A stretch of 7,694 nucleotides of DNA from Candidatus Hydrothermarchaeota archaeon (GCA_015521945.1 WANG01000090.1:1-7694); one strand, 5' to 3'; counted from the first letter of the stretch, positions 1 through 6,201 are shown. The notes: generated by a model from the letters alone, not told the origin. Numbers and translations are program-made.

Positions 1-454
1 CGTTTTCCTCAATCAGCTCCATCACTATGACGTTGTTCAGGAACGCAACAGGCTTAGGAACCGCCACTCCAGCGCCGTGGGCGGTCTCAAGGTTCTTGAA
101 CTCCTTCCTGACCCAGGTGAACACTATCCCCCTCCTGCTCCGCCTGAAGCTCTTGAACCTGGGGTCTCCCGCGATGTAGTTGGTTATCGCCTTGAACTCC
201 GCGGTGGCGATGCGGTGGATTTTAACAGCCACCCTCTCGCCGCCCCTCGCCTCCGCCAGGAACACGCAGGACTCCTTGCCCATCTTGATGGTGCCGTGCA
301 TCACCTCTATGTGCCCCCTGTTCGCTAAGGTGTAGAGGGTGAGCAGGGTCTGGCGGTCAAGCACGTAGCTGGCTACCTTTAGCTCCTCCGCCCCCTTTAT
401 GCGCTGCCTCAGCCTGTCTATCTCAGCCTCAAGCCTCCGGAGCTTCTCCTCCAT
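1..454 (-). CDS. rio1: RIO1-type atypical serine kinase/ATPase, N-terminal 151 residues (3' end outside window)
   Basis: RIO kinases are cytoplasmic atypical kinases/ATPases; RIO1 acts in late maturation of the small ribosomal subunit. The visible part starts with a charged helix (about residues 1-25), then a glycine-rich loop GTIKMGKES (54-62), the ATP-anchoring lysine in AVKIHR (K78), and the family block EFK...YIAGDPRF (86-100). Further on come VRKEFKNLETAHGAGVAVPKP (about 115-135) and the hinge VMELI (144-148). These blocks match archaeal RIO1 rather than RIO2, because there is no N-terminal winged helix. The catalytic HxDLSxxN and metal-binding DxG blocks would lie beyond the left edge. 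The loop has KM where RIO1 usually has ST (STGKE). The ATG at 454 shares one base with the aIF1A stop (TGATG), so translation is probably coupled. aIF1A next to RIO1 fits a shared role around the 30S subunit. Confidence 0.9.
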   Translation of the reverse strand, partial: MEEKLRRLEAEIDRLRQRIKGAEELKVASYVLDRQTLLTLYTLANRGHIEVMHGTIKMGKESCVFLAEARGGERVAVKIHRIATAEFKAITNYIAGDPRFKSFRRSRRGIVFTWVRKEFKNLETAHGAGVAVPKPVAFLNNVIVMELIEEN

Positions 455-756
455 CACAGCAGCCCCATGCTTATGAGCCGGTCAACCTGGGGCTTGGTGT
501 AGCGCCACACCACATCCCCCTTCTTGTCCCCCTGCACCTCCCAGGGCTTGACTATCACCACGTCACCCACCTTTATCCACACCCGGCGCCTTATCTTGCC
601 GGGGATGCGCACCATCCTGAGCTTGTTATCCTTGCAGCGCACCAGCATTCTGGAGCCGCCAAACATCTGCTCCACTACGCCGAGCACCTCGCCCTCCTTC
701 GGGAGTCTCAGCCTCCGCAATGCAGCCTCTTCATCCTCTTCTGGCTCTGGCTTCAA
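454..756 (-). CDS. eif1A: Translation initiation factor aIF1A
   Basis: This is the archaeal homologue of eIF1A and bacterial IF1, a small OB-fold (S1-like) protein that binds the A site of the 30S subunit during initiation. The protein has 100 residues, a normal length. An acidic N-terminal tail (about residues 1-15) precedes the OB core LPKEGEVLGVVEQMFGGSRM, followed by RIPGKIRRRVWIKVGDVVIVKPWE and the family C-terminus DVVWRYTKPQVDRL. The start is TTG at 756. An in-frame TGA (759-757) sits directly before it and the Shine-Dalgarno sequence GAGGTGA (767-761) ends 4 bases upstream, so no longer form is possible and the non-ATG start is well supported. The gene begins 11 bases after the DUF473 stop and its own stop overlaps the RIO1 start by one base. 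It is presumably co-transcribed with both. Confidence 0.96.
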   Translation of the reverse strand: MKPEPEEDEEAALRRLRLPKEGEVLGVVEQMFGGSRMLVRCKDNKLRMVRIPGKIRRRVWIKVGDVVIVKPWEVQGDKKGDVVWRYTKPQVDRLISMGLL

Positions 757-760
757 TCAA

Positions 761-767
761 TCACCTC
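761..767 (-). promoter_or_regulatory. Shine-Dalgarno site fixing the TTG start of aIF1A
   Basis: GAGGTGA on the minus strand lies 4 bases before TTG at 756. A second TTG at 760 is in another frame and overlaps this site, so the 756 start is the one selected. Confidence 0.75.
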
Positions 768-1148
768 TCACCAGCACTCAAATGCTCTGGCACTGAACCT
801 GAACAGGACCTCGCAGTTGCCGGTCCTCTCGTACTCCGCAGCCCTGCAGATGTTCACCAGGCTGAGCTTTAGCCTGGCAACCATCATCTCCCTCTCCTCT
901 GCCTCCTCGCTGGTGAAGCCGATGCGGTGCAGCCCCACCTTCTTCTCCAGGATTCTGGCAAGCACACCCTCCGCACCGGGAATGAGCTCGTCCTGGCTTC
1001 TCGGGGTGAGAAACACCAAGTCGCCCTCCTTCGCCCTGGAGGCGGCGAGCACGTTCTGGGAGCTCCGCAGCTCAACGCTCTTTATCCCGTGCTCCACGAG
1101 CTCGTCTATAACCCTTCTTGATATCCCGGTGAGACCGTAAACCTTCAC
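768..1148 (-). CDS. DUF473-family protein of unknown function
   Basis: A 126-residue soluble protein with no signal peptide or membrane segment. It opens with LTGISRRVIDELVEHGIKSVELRS, continues with EGDLVFLTPRSQDELIPGAEGVLARIL (about residues 41-68), and ends in a charged helix containing EEAEEREMMVARLKLSLVN and two Cys (near residues 100 and 112). From memory, this N-terminus and the GDLVFLT/G..G..A block match the archaeal DUF473 family, which has no assigned function; that assignment should be confirmed by profile search. The block from 41 to 68 looks like a small beta-barrel or PUA/ASCH-like RNA-binding fold, but this is only an impression. The start is GTG at 1148, fixed by a near-perfect Shine-Dalgarno site. 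The gene begins 12 bases after the PAC2 stop and is followed 11 bases later by aIF1A, so it probably belongs to a translation or protein-homeostasis operon. Confidence 0.8.
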   Translation of the reverse strand: MKVYGLTGISRRVIDELVEHGIKSVELRSSQNVLAASRAKEGDLVFLTPRSQDELIPGAEGVLARILEKKVGLHRIGFTSEEAEEREMMVARLKLSLVNICRAAEYERTGNCEVLFRFSARAFECW

Positions 1149-1152
1149 ACTC

Positions 1153-1160
1153 TCACCTCC
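1153..1160 (-). promoter_or_regulatory. Strong Shine-Dalgarno site for the DUF473 gene
   Basis: GGAGGTGA on the minus strand sits 4 bases before the GTG at 1148, in the 12-base gap after the PAC2 stop. It is the best ribosome-binding site in the window and decides in favour of the GTG start. Confidence 0.8.
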
Positions 1161-1877
1161 TCAGTAGAACATGGGGAGGGTCTCCTGCTGCTTCATCTTC
1201 CTGGTCTGCTTTGCCAGCTCCTCCATCTTCGCCTCAATCTCCTTGGCTTCCCTGAGCAGGGGCTCCACGTTTATCTCAAGCCCGTGCAGCCTGTTCAGCA
1301 CCTTTATCAGCTCCGCCGCGCCAGCGGGGTCGGGGTTCATCCCGGGGGTCTGGGCGAGCAGGCAGAAGGCGGTCATCCCCAGCTTGGCGCAGTCCAGCAG
1401 CACCTGCCCCGGCATGCCGCTCACCACCCCTTCCTCCAGCACGTTTATCCCGTGCTCCCTGAGGTACCTCACCGCCTCCTCGTCGGCGGCAACCCCGTAA
1501 ACCGCGGGCTCGCGCATGGGCGAGGGTATCCCGGCGAGGGTTATAACCTGGCTTGCGCCTATCCCGTGCGCCCACTCGGCAATCCTCCTGCTGAGCTCGT
1601 GCACGTGCACGGGGGCAACCGGAACCTCGCTGTAGAGCACCACCAGCCTGTCCTTCGTGTATATCCTGAAGGGGTGCCTGGCTATGCCCTGCTGCAGCAT
1701 CGCCACGGGAGGCAGGTGGGGGGACTCCACGTATCCCGACAGCTCCATCCCGAGCTGGTGTATGATGTAGCTTGCGGCTATGCCGCCCACAAGTCCAACA
1801 CCCGGGAGGCCCTCCACAACCACCGCTTCCTCGGGCATGCTGCGGGTAACCGTGAGCTTCACCTGCTGGCTCATCAT
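1161..1877 (-). CDS. PAC2-family proteasome assembly chaperone-like protein
   Basis: The PAC2 family includes the archaeal proteins PbaA and PbaB, related to eukaryotic Pac1/Pac2 and reported to bind the 20S proteasome through C-terminal tails. This protein has 238 residues and no membrane segment. The N-terminal signature is VVVEGLPGVGLVGGIAASYII (about residues 19-39), followed by ESPHLPPVA and the core GASQVITLAGIPSP. GLVSGMPG-type glycine turns appear as VVSGMPGQVLLDCA, then LLAQTPGMNPDPAGAAELIKVLN. Residues about 200-230 form a charged, probably coiled-coil helix, and the chain ends LPMFY. The last three residues resemble the HbYX proteasome-docking motif with Phe in place of Tyr. Start: ATG at 1877, placed 24 bases after the centre of a TATA box inside the upstream gene, which suggests a leaderless transcript. 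A second ATG follows immediately at 1874. Proteasome function is inferred from the family and the tail. Confidence 0.88.
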   Translation of the reverse strand: MMSQQVKLTVTRSMPEEAVVVEGLPGVGLVGGIAASYIIHQLGMELSGYVESPHLPPVAMLQQGIARHPFRIYTKDRLVVLYSEVPVAPVHVHELSRRIAEWAHGIGASQVITLAGIPSPMREPAVYGVAADEEAVRYLREHGINVLEEGVVSGMPGQVLLDCAKLGMTAFCLLAQTPGMNPDPAGAAELIKVLNRLHGLEINVEPLLREAKEIEAKMEELAKQTRKMKQQETLPMFY

Positions 1878-1880
1878 ACT

Positions 1881-2549
1881 TTATCCTGACCCATGGTAAT
1901 ATAAATCTTTACACGCCGGCAGCTTCAGGGGGTAGGCTTCTGGTATAACCGCTCCCGCCAGGTCAAGCACAGCCCCGTGGGCATCCACAACCGCGGTGTC
2001 TCCCGTGCACACCACCCCCTCCCAGCGGCGCAGCTCCCTGTCGGGGGAGCGTGCCGTCTCAGCCTCAAGCCAGGGTATTCTGCCAAAGCGCCGCTTTATG
2101 TAGGCGCACAGCTCACCGCTGCGGCTCACCATGGCATCAAACACCATCCGCACCCTGCGTGGCTCAATCCTCTCCAGCACCTCCAGGATGCTCACCAGGG
2201 CGGAGCCCGTAATCCAGCGCCTGAAGCGGTGCTTCCCGTACACCCCCCGGAAGTCCCTCACGAACCCGTCGTCGCACCTGAGCACGGGCATCCCCAGCTT
2301 CCAGCTCTCCACGGTTATGAGCACGTTGTACCCGTCAACCGCGAGCTCCTCACCTGCAGCACTGGCTGGCTCAACCCTCACCTGCCACCGCCTGCGGCAC
2401 TCCGCCAGTGAGAACACGCTCCTCAGCAGCAGGTTCCTCTGCGCCTCCCCCAGCCGGTACCTCTCGGTAACCACCCTGAGGGCGCTTCTCCTGGAGTACC
2501 CCCTGTTCAGCAGGAACCTGTAGTCGCACACCGCCTGCCTGTGTATCAC
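1881..2549 (-). CDS. DUF434-domain protein with NYN/PIN-like nuclease signature
   Basis: A soluble protein of 222 residues. Residues 1-56 form the small helical DUF434 domain (YRFLLNRGYSRRSALRVVTERYRL). The rest matches what I recall as the DUF5616 partner domain: LAVDGYNVLITVES (69-82), DDGFVRDFRGVYGKHRF (93-109), VFDAMVSRSGE (136-146) and VVCTGDTAVVDA (179-190). No activity is known to me for this family. D72-G-Y-N75 in a beta strand, D93/D94, D138, D184 and D189 resemble the spaced acidic residues of NYN/PIN-fold RNases such as YacP/Rae1, so a metal-dependent nuclease fold is a reasonable inference. The start is GTG at 2549, overlapping the stop of the PIN-ATPase gene by four bases (GTGA), so the two are probably translated as a coupled pair. 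Its last codons carry the promoter for the next gene. Confidence 0.82.
   Translation of the reverse strand: MIHRQAVCDYRFLLNRGYSRRSALRVVTERYRLGEAQRNLLLRSVFSLAECRRRWQVRVEPASAAGEELAVDGYNVLITVESWKLGMPVLRCDDGFVRDFRGVYGKHRFRRWITGSALVSILEVLERIEPRRVRMVFDAMVSRSGELCAYIKRRFGRIPWLEAETARSPDRELRRWEGVVCTGDTAVVDAHGAVLDLAGAVIPEAYPLKLPACKDLYYHGSG
1898..1905 (-). promoter_or_regulatory. Archaeal TATA box for the PAC2-DUF473-aIF1A-RIO1 unit
   Basis: Minus-strand TTTATATT preceded by the purine-rich stretch AAAGA (BRE-like). Its centre is about 24 bases before the PAC2 ATG at 1877, the spacing expected when transcription begins at the start codon. It lies inside the last codons of the DUF434 gene. The AT-rich patch stands out from the GC-rich coding sequence around it. 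Confidence 0.65.
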
Positions 2550-4351
2550 TCCAACGCCACCGCTCTTATCTCGGCTCCCCTCTCCAAGTGCCTCATCAGG
2601 CTCTCGGCGATTTCGGTGTTCTTGGCGAGCTTAACCTCACCCTTCCTGCCGATGGTCGCCACGAAGAGGTACTCATCCCCCGCGTAGAACTTCACCATCC
2701 TGCCCGCGTGCTCCTTCCCCAGCACCAGATGCAGGTACTGCTTGGTCTCCCGCACCTCAACCCCGAGGGTTTCTCCCTCCCTGCCCTCAGGCTCCCTCCT
2801 CCCCTCAAGGGTTCGGACGTCTATGCTGAGCCCCAGCTTCTTCTCCAGCTTGGCTATCTTCCTGCCCTTCCTGCCTATCAGCGACGGCAGGTGCCTCTCC
2901 TCAACCTGCACCACCGCCCTGTTGCCCTCAACCCTCACATCCACCCTGGCAGAGCCCGGGAGCACCCTGCGCACCTCCCTGAGCACCGTCTCCTCGGCCA
3001 GCCTTGCGGCGGCGCTCCTCTGCTCCTCCCCCTGGATGGGCATAACCACCGTCTCATCCCCGAAGGTGTATATCTCGTACTCCACCCTGCCGCTCTCAAA
3101 GTCCCTGACCTCAATCACGGGCCTCGCCAGGTCAGACTCCGTCATGCCATGCGGCACCTTCACGCTGAAGTCTATCCTGTAAACCTTCTCCACCCTGCCG
3201 TCCTTGATGAATATCACGGTGTCAACTATCTGGGGTATCATCCCCAGCTCAACCCTGCCTATGAGGCGCTGCAGGGCATCAATCGCCTTGGTGGCGTGCA
3301 CCACCCCCACCATTCCAACTCCGGCGAGGCGCATGTCGGCGAAAATCCTGAAGTCCTTGGTCTTGCGCACCTCATCGTAGATGGTTCTGTCAGGGCGAAC
3401 CAGCAGCAGGATATCGGCGGTCTTCTCCATGTCCCCCTCCAGGGGGGCGTACTGGCTGATCTCCTGCCCCACCTGCAGGTCCCTCGGGGACTCCATGGTC
3501 TTGACTATCTTCCCCTGGGAGGCGTAGAAGTCTGCAAGCGCCTGGGAGAAGGTGCTCTTGCCGGCACCCGGAGGTCCTGCCACCAGTATGCCCTCGGCGC
3601 TGCTCCTCAGCCTCTCTATGAGCTTGTCGCTCAGCCTGTAGTCCTCTAAGGAAACCCTTGCGATTGCCCTGACGGCGGTTATCTCAAAGGCATCGCTGAA
3701 GGGGGGCTTTGCGATGGCTATGCGCACCTCCCGCATCTGCACCACCGTCGCCCCCCTGCGCTCAATCTCTATGAAGGAGTCCCTGTCCATCCTCGCAAAC
3801 TCCACTATCTCCTTTGCGAGCTGCTGCAGCTCCTTCTCCTCCATGGGCTTAGAGCTGAGGGGAACCAGCTTCATGGCACCGGGGGCGCCCTTCTTTGCCA
3901 TGGGCACCACCTTCTCCCTCAGGTGCACCGACATGGTTGAGTCATCAAAGTACTCCAGGATTCTGGGCATGCGCCTGCTCTCCTCCTTGCGCAGGTACAG
4001 CACCTCTATGCCCTTAGCCTCAGCCACCATCGCCTGAATCCTGTCGCTGGTAACCAAGGTGCCACCCAGCTCGGCGGCGGTTCTCCTTATTATGTCGTCT
4101 ATGGCGTGGAACTCCTCCTCCCCCGGCCTTGGCCCGTGGAACTCAAGCTCTATTACGCCATCGCTGTGCAGCTGGCGCAGGGCTATGAGCTCCTCAAGCC
4201 CGCGGTATCCGCTCTCCCTTCCCTGGTTCGCCTGATGCTCAAGCTCTGCCACCACAGCCTCCGCGATGACCACCCTCACACCAGGGCGCTCCTGCACGAG
4301 CCTGGTTATCCTTCCATCCACAATAACCGATGTATCCGGCACCAGAATCAT
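2546..4351 (-). CDS. PIN-ATPase-KH protein (PINA-like, COG1855-type)
   Basis: A 601-residue fusion of three domains. Residues 1-122 are a PIN domain: MILVPDTSVIVDGR with D6, E36 in VVAELEHQA, D85/D86 and D103 in LVTSDR, the usual acidic set for a metal-dependent nuclease. Residues about 225-400 are a PilT/VirB11-like ATPase with Walker A GPPGAGKST (259-267), DILLLVRPDRTIYDEVRKT (from 313) and GVVHATKAIDALQRLIGR. Near residues 480-515 is a KH RNA/DNA-binding domain with LPSLIGRKGRKIAKLEKKLG (GRKG loop). A beta-rich tail follows. The family is widespread in archaea; the Sulfolobus islandicus homologue PINA was described as a Holliday-junction ATPase/helicase working with Hjc and Hjm. Whether this one acts on DNA or RNA cannot be told here. 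All catalytic residues appear present. ATG at 4351 has GGAGTGA six bases upstream. The gene starts 20 bases after hisI and overlaps the DUF434 gene by four bases. Confidence 0.95.
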   Translation of the reverse strand: MILVPDTSVIVDGRITRLVQERPGVRVVIAEAVVAELEHQANQGRESGYRGLEELIALRQLHSDGVIELEFHGPRPGEEEFHAIDDIIRRTAAELGGTLVTSDRIQAMVAEAKGIEVLYLRKEESRRMPRILEYFDDSTMSVHLREKVVPMAKKGAPGAMKLVPLSSKPMEEKELQQLAKEIVEFARMDRDSFIEIERRGATVVQMREVRIAIAKPPFSDAFEITAVRAIARVSLEDYRLSDKLIERLRSSAEGILVAGPPGAGKSTFSQALADFYASQGKIVKTMESPRDLQVGQEISQYAPLEGDMEKTADILLLVRPDRTIYDEVRKTKDFRIFADMRLAGVGMVGVVHATKAIDALQRLIGRVELGMIPQIVDTVIFIKDGRVEKVYRIDFSVKVPHGMTESDLARPVIEVRDFESGRVEYEIYTFGDETVVMPIQGEEQRSAAARLAEETVLREVRRVLPGSARVDVRVEGNRAVVQVEERHLPSLIGRKGRKIAKLEKKLGLSIDVRTLEGRREPEGREGETLGVEVRETKQYLHLVLGKEHAGRMVKFYAGDEYLFVATIGRKGEVKLAKNTEIAESLMRHLERGAEIRAVALE

Positions 4352-4371
4352 AACCTCTCACTCCTTCTATG

Positions 4372-4716
4372 CTATTCCCCCTCGTCTATGCGCCTGTAGA
4401 AGCAGCTTCTCCTGCCCGTGTGGCATGCCACACCCACCTGCTCAACCTCAAAAAGCAGGGCGTCACCGTCGCAGTCCATGCGTGCCTCCTTCAGAAGCTG
4501 GTAGTTGCCGGAGGTCTCCCCCTTGACCCACAGCTTCCTGCGGGAGGTGCTGTAGTAGGTCATCCTGCGGGTGCGCAGCGTTTCAGCCAGAGCCTCCCGG
4601 TTCATGAAGGCGACCATCAGCACCTCCTTGGTGGCATGGTCCTGGACCACGGCAATGGCAAGCTCCTCTCCTCCGAGCTTTACCCGGAAGTTCACCCTGC
4701 TCAGAATCTCATCCAT
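4372..4716 (-). CDS. hisI: Phosphoribosyl-AMP cyclohydrolase (HisI)
   Basis: HisI opens the adenine ring of phosphoribosyl-AMP, the third step of histidine biosynthesis, in the cytoplasm. With the start chosen here the protein has 114 residues, a normal size for the monofunctional enzyme. The signature is complete: VLMVAFMNREAL, TYYSTSRRKLWVKGETSGN, then D81-C82-D83-G-D85-ALL, VGVAC98HTG and SC105F. The Cys82-x15-Cys98-x6-Cys105 spacing is that of the zinc site, and the three Asp are the magnesium ligands. ATG at 4716 is preferred because the protein aligns from MDEILSRVNF and a TATA box is centred 30 bases upstream. A 136-residue form starting at GTG 4782 is possible: that GTG overlaps the response regulator stop by four bases (GTGA). 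No other his gene is visible, so histidine genes appear dispersed. Confidence 0.93.
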   Translation of the reverse strand: MDEILSRVNFRVKLGGEELAIAVVQDHATKEVLMVAFMNREALAETLRTRRMTYYSTSRRKLWVKGETSGNYQLLKEARMDCDGDALLFEVEQVGVACHTGRRSCFYRRIDEGE

Positions 4717-4741
4717 AAGTGGAAGCTTTTTGCCTCCCCGG

Positions 4742-4750
4742 ATATATAAA
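4742..4750 (-). promoter_or_regulatory. Archaeal TATA box for hisI
   Basis: Minus-strand TTTATATAT, about 30 bases upstream of the hisI ATG at 4716, so the transcript would begin at or a few bases before the start codon. GGGGAGG (4739-4733) lies about 16 bases before the ATG, too far to act as a standard ribosome-binding site and probably upstream of the transcript start. Confidence 0.6.
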
Positions 4751-4778
4751 GTTGCTTCTGTCTGCACGGTGCTCTGCT

Positions 4779-5162
4779 TCACTCACGAGTGCCCTGCGCG
4801 TGGGCGAGCAGGTTTTCAACCGCCTCTAAGAGCTCCCTCATGGTGAAGGGCTTCTTCAGGTGGGCATCGGCACCAGACTCAAAGCTCCTGTTCACGTCCT
4901 CGTCCCTCGTCATGACGGTGAACATGAGCACCGGGATGTGCCTCAGAGCGGGGTCGCTCTTTATAATCCTGCACACCTCCCACCCGCTCATCTCCGGCAT
5001 TGCGATGTCCAGTATCACCAGGTCGGCTCCCCTCTCCCTGAGTATGCTCAGCGCCTCCTCCCCGTGCTCTGCCACCTCCACGGTGTGTCCTGCCTTCTCA
5101 AGCATGGTGCGGGTAAGCGCCCTTATCTGGGGCTCGTCATCCACCAGCAGCAGCCTCGCCAT
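4779..5162 (-). CDS. Receiver-only (CheY-like) response regulator
   Basis: A 127-residue single REC domain with no DNA-binding or enzymatic output. The acidic pocket D8-D9-E10 (LLLVDDEP), the phospho-acceptor D52 (LVILDIAMPEMSGWE), T82 in the MFTVMT strand and K104 before P105 (HLKKPF) are all present, so phosphorylation should be functional. Its start codon lies inside the 3' end of the histidine kinase gene (26-base overlap), with GGAGGGAGGA just before ATG 5162, so it is the obvious cognate partner of that kinase. Signal output must go through protein contact with another factor, as is common for stand-alone receivers in archaea. Its target is not evident; the MFS gene across the divergent promoter is one candidate for regulation, but only by position. 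Confidence 0.95.
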   Translation of the reverse strand: MARLLLVDDEPQIRALTRTMLEKAGHTVEVAEHGEEALSILRERGADLVILDIAMPEMSGWEVCRIIKSDPALRHIPVLMFTVMTRDEDVNRSFESGADAHLKKPFTMRELLEAVENLLAHAQGTRE

Positions 5163-6129
5163 CGTCCTCCCTCCAGAGGGGCAGGGTGAAGCAGAACTTT
5201 GAGCCCTTACCCGGCTCCGACTCCACGGTTATCTCTCCTCCGTGAGCCTGAACCACGTCCTTAACTATTGCCAGCCCGAGACCTATGCCCCCATGCCTGC
5301 GGGTTGAGGATGAGTCAACCTGGTAGAACCTCTCAAATATCCTGCCAACCTTCTCGGGGGGTATGCCTATGCCGGTGTCTGAAACGCACACCTCAACGAA
5401 GTCGCCCCGCTCCCTCACGCTTACTCCAACGCCTCCGCCTTCAACGTTGAACTTTATGGCGTTTCCGATAAGGTTCCTAAGCACGAGCTTGACGTGCTCC
5501 CTGCTGCCTCTCACAAGGGGCATAACAGGCGGTATATCTGTGTAAATCTCAAGCTTCTTCTTAATCACCATGGGTCTGAACTCCTTTACAACCTTCTGGA
5601 TTATGGGGGGCAGGTTGAGTGGCTCAAACCTGAGCTTCATATCCCCGCTCTGGATTTTTGCGTACTCCAGCAGGGTGTCTATGTTCATGTTCAGCCTGTG
5701 CAGGGATTCACGAATCATTCCCAGAAACTCCCGAATACTCTCCGGGTCGTCCTCCTCAAGGGCGAGCTCCACGGCGTTCAGGGCTATGGTAACGGGAGTC
5801 TTGAGCTCGTGGCTTACGTTGCTTATTATGCTGTTCCGCATCTCCTCAATGCTCTTGAGCTCCTGGTACATCTGGGTGAGCTCGCGGTTCGCCTCCTCAA
5901 GCCTTACCCTGAGCCTCAGCTCTTTCAGCATGTAGTACCCTGAGAGGCACATTATGGGTATCAGGAGGATGGTTATGGTGCCTGCCACAGGGCTCATCAT
6001 GAAGTGCTCGTAGAAGGTCATTTCATGGCTTAAACGCTCAAATCTCCAGTACAGGAGGTTGAAAATTATCCCACTGCTTATAAGAAAGGCAATGATCACA
6101 TAACGACCGCAGTGCCGCTCAGCTTTCAT
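5137..6129 (-). CDS. Membrane sensor histidine kinase without a recognisable input domain
   Basis: A 330-residue inner-membrane kinase. Two hydrophobic segments (about residues 11-28 and 48-68) flank only about 19 external residues. A coiled-coil-like linker (about 69-100) leads to the HisKA domain with SHELKTP, where H107 is the phosphorylated histidine. The HATPase domain has the N box NLIGNAIKF (219-227), G1 DTGIGIP (251-257), F box IFERFYQ (264-270) and G2 GGIGLGLAIV (280-289), all intact. No PAS, GAF, HAMP or large extracellular domain is visible. The start is ATG 6129 with AGAGGG (6140-6135) five bases upstream; an ATG at 6134 meets a stop after two codons. The 3' end overlaps the response regulator by 26 bases. 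It is transcribed away from the MFS gene and heads the nine-gene minus-strand run. With such a short loop, the signal may come from the membrane, from within the helices, or through a partner protein. Confidence 0.95.
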   Translation of the reverse strand: MKAERHCGRYVIIAFLISSGIIFNLLYWRFERLSHEMTFYEHFMMSPVAGTITILLIPIMCLSGYYMLKELRLRVRLEEANRELTQMYQELKSIEEMRNSIISNVSHELKTPVTIALNAVELALEEDDPESIREFLGMIRESLHRLNMNIDTLLEYAKIQSGDMKLRFEPLNLPPIIQKVVKEFRPMVIKKKLEIYTDIPPVMPLVRGSREHVKLVLRNLIGNAIKFNVEGGGVGVSVRERGDFVEVCVSDTGIGIPPEKVGRIFERFYQVDSSSTRRHGGIGLGLAIVKDVVQAHGGEITVESEPGKGSKFCFTLPLWREDDGEAAAGG

Positions 6130-6201
6130 GCCATCCCTCTGCAGTTTTGTTCCCCACCTCTGCCCTGCGCTGCCCGCTCACGTGGAGCAACCCCTTACCT
6201 C

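Noticed and set aside
1284..1889. Plus-strand open frame (201 codons) opposite the PAC2 gene
   Set aside because: Antisense shadow. The minus-strand frame carries the PAC2 signature, a promoter and correct gene spacing.
1891..1911. Possible short leader ORF (ATG 1893, six codons) before the PAC2 gene
   Set aside because: It lies between the TATA box and the predicted transcript start, so it should not be on the mRNA from that promoter.
2588..3649. Long plus-strand open frame (353 codons) opposite the PIN-ATPase-KH gene
   Set aside because: It is rich in His, Leu and Pro, has no recognisable domain, and lies wholly antisense to a gene with intact PIN, Walker and KH motifs. Such frames arise from GC-rich codon use.
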